The position numbers and the translations under genes were made by a program. 64,000 nt of DNA from Actinoplanes philippinensis (GTDB lineage Bacteria; Actinomycetota; Actinomycetes; Mycobacteriales; Micromonosporaceae): positions 223,772 to 287,771 of the forward strand of contig NZ_FONV01000014.1 in the NCBI RefSeq assembly GCF_900113015.1, read 5' to 3'. Positions 41,634 to 49,292 of the stretch are shown piece after piece; the first letter of the stretch is position 1; every line of letters starts with the position of its first letter. The notes under the pieces were generated by a model. It did not search any database. It had not been told where the DNA came from and saw only the letters and a list, made by a program, of their open reading frames with translations.

Positions 41634-42548
41634 ATGCTTACAAAAATGGGCAAAGTGGGCAGGTTCATCGCCGGAAAAGCTGATAACGTGCGGCTCCGCA
41701 CGCGGATGGAGCGGAAGACGATGCACCACGCCAATCACCACTACGGGCACTCCCACATCCTGGCCCGGTACTGCGAGATGCCGGAGCCGCTGCATCCGCC
41801 CCGGATCCAGGGATATCTCCAGCACGGCTGGAACATCGGGGACGGACTGGCCCCGGGTACGCCGTACGTCTCCGGCACGCCCCTGCTGGTCTGGTCCGAG
41901 GAGACCCGCCGCCGATCCTGGTCGCAGGGCCGCCGTGACGTGGTCGTGGTGGGCGCCCCGTTCGCCTACCTGGTCGAGATGACGCCGCCGCCCGCCGAGC
42001 CGGGTGAGGGGACCATCTTCTACCCCTTCCACGGCTGGGAGGGCCAGCAGGTGCACGGCGACCACCAGCGGCTCATCGACGAGGTGAAGGCGACCGAGAC
42101 CGGGCCGATCACCGCCTGCCTGTACTGGAACGAGTACCGGATGCGCTCGGTCCGTCACCTCTACGAGCGGGCCGGGTTCCGGGTCATCTGCCATGGGTAC
42201 CGGGGCTTCTGGTGGCGCGATCACAACCGCGACTTCCTCGTCGGCCAGCTCGCCGAGCTGCGCCGGCACCGCCGGGTGGTCTCCAACCGGCTGTGCAGCG
42301 CGATCTGGTACGGGCTGCTCGCCGGCCGGGAGGCGGCCGTCTACGGCGACCCGATGGTCCTGGACAACGCCGACATGACGTTCGGTGGCGAACCCCGCCT
42401 GCACCGCCAGTGGCCGGAGCTCTACGGCCGGGAGACCGACTTCGAGACCTGCCACCGACTCGCCCGCATCCAGCTGGGCGCCGACGAACTGGCCTCCCCG
42501 CAGGAGCTGCGCAAGCTCCTCGGCTGGCCGAAGGAAGGGTACGTGTGA
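41634..42548 (+). CDS. Glycosyltransferase-like 'HG' protein (copy B)
   Basis: 304 residues from ATG 41634, paralogue of the protein at 25667. Shared motifs: HHANHHYGHSHILARYC, IQGYLQHGWN, FYPFHGWEGQ, CLYWNEYR and SNRLCSAIWYGLLAG with VYGDPMVLD. The first ~30 residues before MHH have no counterpart in copy A, so the start is uncertain: TTG 41607 and ATG 41721 are the other choices and none has a strong binding site. Family not recognised; a nonulosonate transferase role is inferred. It overlaps the next gene by 4 bp. Confidence 0.72.
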   Translation: MLTKMGKVGRFIAGKADNVRLRTRMERKTMHHANHHYGHSHILARYCEMPEPLHPPRIQGYLQHGWNIGDGLAPGTPYVSGTPLLVWSEETRRRSWSQGRRDVVVVGAPFAYLVEMTPPPAEPGEGTIFYPFHGWEGQQVHGDHQRLIDEVKATETGPITACLYWNEYRMRSVRHLYERAGFRVICHGYRGFWWRDHNRDFLVGQLAELRRHRRVVSNRLCSAIWYGLLAGREAAVYGDPMVLDNADMTFGGEPRLHRQWPELYGRETDFETCHRLARIQLGADELASPQELRKLLGWPKEGYV

Positions 42549-44254
42549 TCCCGGACCGTCCGGACATGGCCGCGGCGCTCGCCGCCCCGCCGCTGACCAA
42601 CCTGGTCCGTGCAGGTGGTGAGATGTTCAACTGGAGCGATCCGGCCGGCCCGCGCAACGCGCTGCTCGGGCACCTGGTCGCCGAGTCGAGCGGCCCCGGC
42701 CGTACCGTGCTGATCGCCGGGCCGCACCCGGCCGGCCTGGTGGCCGCGCTCGCCGCCGGGGGCGCCGAGGTGACCTGGGCGCTGCGGTCGCTCGCCGACG
42801 CGGAGCGGGCCGCGGGCGCCCATCCGGCGGTCACCGTGATCTCCGGCGCCTTCGGCAAGATCGATCTGACTTCGGGGTACGACCTGGTCGTCGCCACCGA
42901 CGGAGTGCGACGCCTGAACTCCGCGGAGGGTGAGCAGCTCTCCGCCGTCGAGCTGCTCGACCGCCTGGCCGGTGCGGTGCGTCCCGGCGGCACCCTGATC
43001 CTGATGCACGACAACCAGCTCGGCGTGCACCACACCGTCCGGCTCGACCCGGGCAGCCGGTTCCGCGACGACGCCGCCTGGTACCCCGGCGAGGCGGACG
43101 CCAGCCCGGCCGCACGCGCCCAGCTGACCGCCCACCTCGCCGGCGCCGGACTGGTGATCGACGCCGACTACGCGGCCTTCCCGGAGCCGGGCGCCCCGGC
43201 TGTACTGATCGGCGGCGACGCGCTCGGCGACGTCACGTCACCGGCGCGGCCCTGGCTGGCCACGGTGCTGGCGCAGGCCTACACCACGGCCTTCCGTGGC
43301 CGCCCGGTGCTCAGCGATCCGCGCAAGCTGATCAGCCGCGCGCTGCGGGCCGGCGCCGAGGACACCGTGGCCGGCGGCTGGCTGGTGGTGGCCCACGCCC
43401 CGGGCGACGAGGACCGCCCGCGACACCGGCACGACGTGCTGGTCGGCGACGTGAACGGGGTCTACGCCGTCGAGGCGGACGGCCCGCGGATGCTGGCCCC
43501 GGCCGAGGATCCGCGTGAGGTCCAGGGTCTGCGCCGGGTCGAGGTGATCCGGCCGGTCGCCGGCCGGCAGTGGGAGGAGCGGCTGCTGGAGCTCTGCGCG
43601 GCCGCCGACGTGCGCGGGCTGCGGCAGGAGATCGCCCGGTACGAGTCCTGGCTCGGCTCCGGCCCGGTCGGCGGCCCCGAGGCGCTCGCCGACTTCTCCA
43701 GCATCGGGATCACCGGTGACGGACCGGTGGTGCTCTCCGCCCGCTGGGAGCCGGCCGAGCCGCTGCCCGCCCAGCTCGTCCTGGTCCGGACGCTGTGGCA
43801 GTTCGCGGTCCGGTTGATCACCTGGGGCCGCCCGCATCCGTGGCCGATCACCGCGAGCGCCGCCGACCTGGCCGCGATCCTGGTCGGGATGGCCGGGCGC
43901 AGCCTCACCGACGAGGAGCTGCGGGCCGCGATCGACCTGCAGCTGACGATCGACGGCGCCGAGTTCGACCTGGACCAGGCCGGGCTGCAGGCGCAGCGGC
44001 TGGCGCTGCTCGCCGTGCGCCCAGGCACCGCGCCGGTCGACGTGACCGGCTATCACGAGCTGACCGAGGCGCTCTGGCGGCAGCGGTACGAAGCCAGCCA
44101 CCTGCTGGCGATGATGGAGTGGAACGAGCAGATGATCCAGTCCCGCGACGCGGCGCTCAGCCGGATGGACTGGGAGCTGCAACTGCTCCGGCGCGGCTGG
44201 GGCGCCCGCGGGCTGATGCTGGCGAAACGGGCGTACAAGAAGGTCAAGAAATAG
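42545..44254 (+). CDS. Methyltransferase-like protein with helical C-terminus (copy B)
   Basis: 569 residues, paralogue of the protein at 24123. The N-terminal Rossmann-like region has VLIAGPHPAGLVAALAAGGA and VRPGGTLILMHDNQLGVHH. The middle has SDPRKLISRALRAG and WLVVAHA. The C-terminus is helical (HLLAMMEWNEQMIQSRDAAL) and ends AKRAYKKVKK. GTG at 42545 overlaps the HG protein stop (GTGA). The same two-gene order occurs in copy A. Function unknown. Confidence 0.75.
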   Translation: MIPDRPDMAAALAAPPLTNLVRAGGEMFNWSDPAGPRNALLGHLVAESSGPGRTVLIAGPHPAGLVAALAAGGAEVTWALRSLADAERAAGAHPAVTVISGAFGKIDLTSGYDLVVATDGVRRLNSAEGEQLSAVELLDRLAGAVRPGGTLILMHDNQLGVHHTVRLDPGSRFRDDAAWYPGEADASPAARAQLTAHLAGAGLVIDADYAAFPEPGAPAVLIGGDALGDVTSPARPWLATVLAQAYTTAFRGRPVLSDPRKLISRALRAGAEDTVAGGWLVVAHAPGDEDRPRHRHDVLVGDVNGVYAVEADGPRMLAPAEDPREVQGLRRVEVIRPVAGRQWEERLLELCAAADVRGLRQEIARYESWLGSGPVGGPEALADFSSIGITGDGPVVLSARWEPAEPLPAQLVLVRTLWQFAVRLITWGRPHPWPITASAADLAAILVGMAGRSLTDEELRAAIDLQLTIDGAEFDLDQAGLQAQRLALLAVRPGTAPVDVTGYHELTEALWRQRYEASHLLAMMEWNEQMIQSRDAALSRMDWELQLLRRGWGARGLMLAKRAYKKVKK

Positions 44255-44255
44255 C

Positions 44256-44283
44256 GAAGGGGGCGGCCGCGGCCGCCCCCTTC
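44256..44283. terminator. Bidirectional terminator
   Basis: A palindrome GAAGGGGGCGGCC-GC-GGCCGCCCCCTTC with 13-bp arms at 44256-44268 and 44271-44283, between the converging stops at 44254 and 44294. Confidence 0.88.
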
Positions 44284-44293
44284 TCCGTTCGGT

Positions 44294-45310
44294 CTAGATC
44301 AGATCCCAGGTGAGCGGTGTGCCCTTGGCCGCGTCGACGGTGAAGGTACGGCCCAGCACGGTCCCGATCAGGTCCGGTTCGAGCCCGCCGGTCGGCCGGA
44401 TCGAGCGGACGTTCTCCTCGGTGACCGGATCGCCGGCCCGCACGTCGGTGACCACGTAGAGCGAGCGGCGGAACCGCAGGCTCTCCTGCTCCGCCTCGGT
44501 CGGGCCGATCGCCGTGGTGCCGAGCGCCTGCCAGGCCCGCTCCGACTCGGTGACCAGCAGTTTCAGCTCGGCCTGGTCGAGGGAGAAGGCGGAGTCCACA
44601 CCGCCGTCGGCCCGATCCAGGGTGAAGTGCTTCTCGATCAGCACCGCGCCGTACGCGACGGCGGCGATCGGCACGCCGATGCCCATCGTGTGGTCGCTCA
44701 GCCCGATCGGCAGTTGCAGCGCCTCGGCCAGCACCGGGATGCGCCGCAGATTGGTCTCCTCCGGCGGGGCCGGGTAGGAGGCGGTGCAGCTCAGCACGGT
44801 GACGTCGGTGGCGCCGGCGCCCTGGGCGGCCTCCACCGCGGCGGTGATCTCGCGGAGCGTGGCCATGCCGGTGGAGATGATGATCGGCTTGCCGGTCGAG
44901 GCGGCCAGCCGGATCAGCGGCAGGTCGGTGATCTCCGAGGACGCGATCTTGTACATCGGCGCGTCCAGCTTCTCCAGCAGCTCGACAGCGGTCCGGTCGA
45001 ACGGGCTGGAGAACGGCGTGATACCCCGCTCCCGCGCGCGTTCGAAGATCGGCGCGTGCCAGTCCCACGGCGTGTGCGCCCGCTCGAAGAGCTGGTAGAG
45101 GTAGTCGCCACCCCACAGGTCGTGCCCGGCGGAGATCTGGAACCGCGGGTGCTTGACGTCCACGGTCATGGTGTCCGCGGTGTAGGTCTGGATCTTGATG
45201 GCGTCGGCGCCGGCCTCGGCCGCGGCGTCCACCAGGGCCAGCGCCCGGTCGAGCGAACCGTTGTGGTTGCCCGACATCTCCGCGACGATGTACGGCTTCC
45301 TGTTGCTCAT
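44294..45310 (-). CDS. pseI: Pseudaminic acid synthase PseI (NeuB family)
   Basis: 338 residues. A TIM barrel (about 1-275) starts PYIVAEMSGNHNGSLDRAL; the segment DAIKIQTYTADTMT is typical of PseI rather than sialate or legionaminate synthases. The C-terminal SAF domain binds substrate as an antifreeze-like lid. It condenses the PseG product with phosphoenolpyruvate. ATG at 45310 has GGAGAGAA upstream and overlaps the stop of the acetyltransferase gene by 4 bp. Confidence 0.9.
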   Translation of the reverse strand: MSNRKPYIVAEMSGNHNGSLDRALALVDAAAEAGADAIKIQTYTADTMTVDVKHPRFQISAGHDLWGGDYLYQLFERAHTPWDWHAPIFERARERGITPFSSPFDRTAVELLEKLDAPMYKIASSEITDLPLIRLAASTGKPIIISTGMATLREITAAVEAAQGAGATDVTVLSCTASYPAPPEETNLRRIPVLAEALQLPIGLSDHTMGIGVPIAAVAYGAVLIEKHFTLDRADGGVDSAFSLDQAELKLLVTESERAWQALGTTAIGPTEAEQESLRFRRSLYVVTDVRAGDPVTEENVRSIRPTGGLEPDLIGTVLGRTFTVDAAKGTPLTWDLI

Positions 45311-45756
45311 CTGCTTCTCTCCGTCCAGACGACCGTCTTCGGCACGCCGTCGACCAGCCGTTCGTATCTGCGTGTCTCGCGGAACCCGAATCGCCGGTGC
45401 AGCGCGAGGACCTGCGTGTTCTCGGCGAGCGTCTCGCCGCCGAGGGTGTCCAGGCCGAGCGGGCCGAACGCGTGCTCGACGGCCTCCTTCTCCAGCCGCA
45501 TCCACGCGGGCAGCAGGCGCCGGCCGAGGCCCTCGACGTCGAGGTAGAACGACCACGTGGAGCCGTCGAAGATCACCACCCCGGCCGGGACGCCGTCCTC
45601 CTCGTAGATCAGGACGTCATCGCTGCGCCGGGCCCACCAGGCGGCGTGCTCGTCGGGTCGGATCTCGTGCGTGGTCAGGCTGACGGCACGCACCGACGGG
45701 TGGTTGCGCCAGGGAAGGACCAGGTCACGGTCGGAGTCACGGGCGGGTCGAAGCAC
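45307..45756 (-). CDS. pseH: PseH-like GNAT N-acetyltransferase
   Basis: 149 residues, GNAT fold: LRPARDSDRDLVLPWRNHP at the start, the acetyl-CoA loop in LDVEGLGRRLLPAWM (degenerate RxxGxG/A), and LHRRFGFRET near the end. PseH acetylates the 4-amino group of the PseC product. Coupling to pseI supports the assignment. GTG at 45756 lies 4 bp past the upstream glycosyltransferase stop. Confidence 0.82.
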   Translation of the reverse strand: MLRPARDSDRDLVLPWRNHPSVRAVSLTTHEIRPDEHAAWWARRSDDVLIYEEDGVPAGVVIFDGSTWSFYLDVEGLGRRLLPAWMRLEKEAVEHAFGPLGLDTLGGETLAENTQVLALHRRFGFRETRRYERLVDGVPKTVVWTERSR

Positions 45757-45760
45757 GCCG

Positions 45761-46822
45761 TCAAGGTATGGAGGTGGTCTTGACCCGCTGTGGCGCCGAG
45801 GGGATGTCCGGGGAAACCGCAGGTGTCCGTTGGGTGCCCCGGCGGCGCAGGCCGGCCAGCCGGTAGCCGGCGCGCAGGGCCGCGTACAGCGGGTAGCTGT
45901 TCGCGGCGACTAGCCGGTGCTTGAGCCCCGAGGCACCGGCCGGCGGCAGATAGCCGGTGGGCCGGTGCCGCCGGTGCAGCGCCGCGATCTCCCGGAAGAA
46001 CGCGCGGCGGCGGCTCGGGTGCATCCGGTTCTCGTTGCCGGCGACGACGAGCAGGTGGCTGATCATCAGGGTGAAGACACGGACGCGCAGCGCGGGGTCG
46101 GCGCCGGCGTCGTCCAGCCAGGCGTAGAAGCGGTCCCACTGACCGAACGCCTCGAAGTGCCGGTCGCTGCGGGTGGCGGTGATCGCGCCCTCCCGGCCGA
46201 TGCGGTAGTGGTAGCAGACCCGGTTCAGCACGTCGAGGCGCTCGGCGGCGATCAGGACCGGGTTGCTGAACGGCACGTCCTCGTACCACCCGGCAGGGAA
46301 CCGCAGGTCGTGCTTGGCCAGGAAGTCGCGCCGCATGATCCGGTTCCACGCGGTGTGCTGCAGGCCGATCAGCCGGTGCCGGTCGGGTGGGCCGGCCAGC
46401 AGCGCCGAGCTCGCGTCGGTCTGCAGCCGGCCGTCCTCGTGCATCCGCAGATGGTCGATGAGCAGCACGTCGGGGTCGGTCTCGGCCAGCCGCTCCAGCA
46501 CGGCCCGGACCGAGCCGGCCGGCAGCACGTCGTCGCTGTCGACGAACCACACGAACCGGCCGCGGGCCTCGGCCAGGCCCGCGTTGCGAGCCAGGCCCAG
46601 GCCGACGTTGCTGCTCAGGTGCACGACCCGCAGGTCACCGTGACGGGCGGCGTACGCGTCGAGCATCGCGCCGCAGTCGTCCGGTGAGGCGTCGTCCACC
46701 GCGATGACCTCGACCGACGCGTTCTCCTCCGGGGTCAGCCCGGCCCGGATCGAGTCGAGGCACTGGTGAAGGTAGTCCGCGACCGCGTAGACCGGCACCA
46801 CGACGGTCAGCACAACGTCCAT
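45761..46822 (-). CDS. Family 2 glycosyltransferase
   Basis: 353 residues. The GT-A domain has VVVPVYAVADYLHQCLDSI, VDDASPDDCG, and the DxD in WFVDSDDVLPAG; EDVPFSNPVL is a later conserved motif, followed by a helical C-terminal region. Resembles the capsule and teichoic-type transferases. ATG at 46822 (MDVVLT) is preferred to GTG 46831. It heads a three-gene operon with pseH and pseI. Confidence 0.85.
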   Translation of the reverse strand: MDVVLTVVVPVYAVADYLHQCLDSIRAGLTPEENASVEVIAVDDASPDDCGAMLDAYAARHGDLRVVHLSSNVGLGLARNAGLAEARGRFVWFVDSDDVLPAGSVRAVLERLAETDPDVLLIDHLRMHEDGRLQTDASSALLAGPPDRHRLIGLQHTAWNRIMRRDFLAKHDLRFPAGWYEDVPFSNPVLIAAERLDVLNRVCYHYRIGREGAITATRSDRHFEAFGQWDRFYAWLDDAGADPALRVRVFTLMISHLLVVAGNENRMHPSRRRAFFREIAALHRRHRPTGYLPPAGASGLKHRLVAANSYPLYAALRAGYRLAGLRRRGTQRTPAVSPDIPSAPQRVKTTSIP

Positions 46823-46834
46823 GCCGAACACCGT

Positions 46835-46873
46835 CGACCCCGTACGTGAACCCGGAGGGAACGTACGGGGTCG
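46835..46873. terminator. Terminator of the GGDEF-EAL gene
   Basis: Perfect 13-bp arms CGACCCCGTACGT (46835-46847) and ACGTACGGGGTCG (46861-46873) with a 13-nt loop, 10 bp past the stop of the minus-strand GGDEF-EAL gene and just upstream of the glycosyltransferase start. Confidence 0.75.
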
Positions 46874-46882
46874 AGGGCGGGT

Positions 46883-49153
46883 CTACTGCTTGTCGGCCGT
46901 TCTCTCGGGCGCTTCCGGGAACAGCAGCGCCTGCATCGCGTCGGGGGTCAGCGGCTCGGCGAAGTAGTAGCCCTGGCCCAGCTCACAGTTGCCGTCGGCC
47001 AGCTCACTGAGCTGCCCGGCGTCCTCGATGCCCTCGGCGACCGTGGAGAGCTGCAGCGCCTGGCCGAGCTGGATGATCCCGAGCGTCAGGGCCGCCGCGG
47101 CCGGCACGTCGCCGACATCGTCCACGAACGACTTGTCGATCTTGATGATGTCGACCGGGAACCGCCGCAGATATGCCAGCGACGAGTAGCCGGTGCCGAA
47201 GTCGTCGATCGCCAGCCGTACGCCGAGGGCCTTGATCGCGTGCAGCCGCTCCAGGGTCTCCTGGCGGTGGTCCACCAGCAGCGACTCGGTCAGCTCGATC
47301 ACCAGACGGTGCGCCGGCAGCCCGCTGTCGGTCAGCGCAGCGCCCACCACCTCCGGCAGGTCGGCACGGTCCAGCTGCACCGCCGACAGGTTGACGCTGA
47401 CCGTCAGCCACTGCTCCATGCTGCGCTGCGCGTTCCACCGGGCGGCCTGACGGCAGGCCTCACGCAGCACCCACTCGCCGATCGGGACGATCATCCCGGT
47501 CTCCTCGGCCAGCGGGATGAAGTCCAGCGGCGGGATCATCCCGCGCTCCGGGTGCTGCCACCGGACCAGCGCCTCCAGCCCGGAGATCTCGCCGGTGGCC
47601 AGCCGTACGATCGGCTGGAACCGCAGCTGGAACTCGTGCCGCAGCACGGCCCGGCGCAGGTCGGCCTCCATCTCCAGGTGCTTCTGGAAGGACTCGCGCA
47701 TCGACGGCTCGAAGATGGCGTACTGGTCCTTGCCCTTCTTCTTCGCCTCGAAGAGCGCCAGGTCGGAGCGGACCAGCAACTCCTGGGCGTCGAGTTCGCC
47801 CGGCTCGCTGAAGGCCAGGCCGATGCTGCAGGTCACGAACGTCTCGCGGCCGTCCAGGTCGAACGGGTCGCGCATCGCCGAGACGATCCGCCGGGCCACC
47901 GGGAGGGCGGCCTCCATCGAGCCGGTCTCCGGCAGCAGCACGGCGAACTCGTCGCCGCCGAGCCGGGCCGCGGTGTCGTCGGTGCGCAGGCAGTCCCGCA
48001 GCCGGTCGGCCACCAGGGCGAGCAACTGGTCGCCGGAGGTGTGCCCGAGCGAGTCGTTGATCATCTTGAACCGGTCGAGGCCGATCAGCAGCGCGGCGAC
48101 CCCACCGGGGCGGGCCGCGCGCAGGGTGTTCTCCATCCGCGTCACGAACAGCGAGCGGCTGGCCAGCCCGGTCAGCGCGTCATGGAACGACGCGTTCATC
48201 TCGCGGAGCGTCCGCGCGTCGGCGACCGCGAGGCCGGCGTGCTCGGCGAAGGCCAGCAGCATCTCCTGCGAGGCCTTGTCCCAGGTACGCGGCTCGGTGT
48301 GCGACCCGGCGAACATGGCGCCCACGACCACGCCGTTCTCGTGCACCGGCACGGCGATCACGCTCTTGATCCGGTTCGCCACCATCTCCGGCACGGCGAT
48401 CGGCGAGTTGGCGTAGTCGTCCACGGCGACCAGCTCGTCGCCCATGATCGCGAGCCCGGCGACGGCGAGCGACGTGACCGGGATGCGCTGCATCCGGGCC
48501 AGCACCTCGTCCGGCACGCCGGCGCCGGAGACCAGGCTCATCCGGCCGGGCTCGTCGCTCTCCAGCACGACCAGGCCGGCGATGTCGACGTTCAGCAGCT
48601 CGGCGACGCCCGCGGTGACCCGGTCCAGGATCCGGCGCAGCGGCTCCCGCCGGGCGATCGCCCGCTGCACCGTGCTGAGCTCGTCGAACAGCCGCTGCCG
48701 GCGCTGCAGCGAGTCGATCAGGCGGTTGTTCTCCTCAGCCTGGCGACGCTCCGCCTCGACCAGGTGCAACGCCTGCAGGCTCAGCTCCAGCACCCGGGCC
48801 ATGCCGCGGAGCAGGCACACCTCCTCGTCGGTGAAGTCACCGGAGCGGCGGCCGAGCACGAGCATCCCGGAGGAGGCGCCGCCGAGCGGGGCGACCGCGA
48901 GCGAGTAGACGACCTCCCCGGCGCGCAGCGTCGCAGGATGGCCGACGTGATAGCCGGCGGTCAACGCGTAGACCGGGATCTCGTCGGCGGGAAGACCGAT
49001 CGCGGCGGCTATTCCGCCGTCGATCGTCAGTACCGCGAGGTCGGCCCCGAGGGCACGCGACGCACACTCGACAGCGGCATGCTGGGCGGCAGCCTCGTCG
49101 GGTCGGTCGGCTACGACGGCGAGAAACTCCGTCAGTTGCTGGGTGGCGAGCAC
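46883..49153 (-). CDS. GAF-GAF-GGDEF-EAL cyclic di-GMP turnover protein
   Basis: 756 residues. Two GAF-like domains (about 20-150 and 185-320) precede GGDEF (about 335-490) and EAL (about 505-750). The GGDEF site RLGGDEFAVLL is intact, with an inhibitory I-site RTDD five residues before it. EAL also looks intact: LEALVRWQHP, VSVNLSAVQL, DDFGTGYSSL, IKIDKSFV. Both synthesis and hydrolysis of c-di-GMP are possible. The start is uncertain: GTG 49153 is the first good option after a TTGACA-like -35 near the divergent permease gene, but it lacks a clear binding site. Confidence 0.88.
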   Translation of the reverse strand: MLATQQLTEFLAVVADRPDEAAAQHAAVECASRALGADLAVLTIDGGIAAAIGLPADEIPVYALTAGYHVGHPATLRAGEVVYSLAVAPLGGASSGMLVLGRRSGDFTDEEVCLLRGMARVLELSLQALHLVEAERRQAEENNRLIDSLQRRQRLFDELSTVQRAIARREPLRRILDRVTAGVAELLNVDIAGLVVLESDEPGRMSLVSGAGVPDEVLARMQRIPVTSLAVAGLAIMGDELVAVDDYANSPIAVPEMVANRIKSVIAVPVHENGVVVGAMFAGSHTEPRTWDKASQEMLLAFAEHAGLAVADARTLREMNASFHDALTGLASRSLFVTRMENTLRAARPGGVAALLIGLDRFKMINDSLGHTSGDQLLALVADRLRDCLRTDDTAARLGGDEFAVLLPETGSMEAALPVARRIVSAMRDPFDLDGRETFVTCSIGLAFSEPGELDAQELLVRSDLALFEAKKKGKDQYAIFEPSMRESFQKHLEMEADLRRAVLRHEFQLRFQPIVRLATGEISGLEALVRWQHPERGMIPPLDFIPLAEETGMIVPIGEWVLREACRQAARWNAQRSMEQWLTVSVNLSAVQLDRADLPEVVGAALTDSGLPAHRLVIELTESLLVDHRQETLERLHAIKALGVRLAIDDFGTGYSSLAYLRRFPVDIIKIDKSFVDDVGDVPAAAALTLGIIQLGQALQLSTVAEGIEDAGQLSELADGNCELGQGYYFAEPLTPDAMQALLFPEAPERTADKQ

Positions 49154-49292
49154 GTGGTTGCAGTCGGCGACCGGAGCCCTCAGCTGAGGGAAACGCGCAT
49201 GCTGTTCGGCGTTCGTGCCAACCTGGTCACGAACGGTCAGTGCGCCGATACGTACGGTTGTCAAACTCGACGGGTTGCGACTGAATGGATCT

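Noticed and set aside
44294..45310. Sialic acid synthase NeuB
   Set aside because: The QTYTADTMT segment and the presence of PseB/C/G/H-like enzymes fit PseI better; final proof would need phylogeny.
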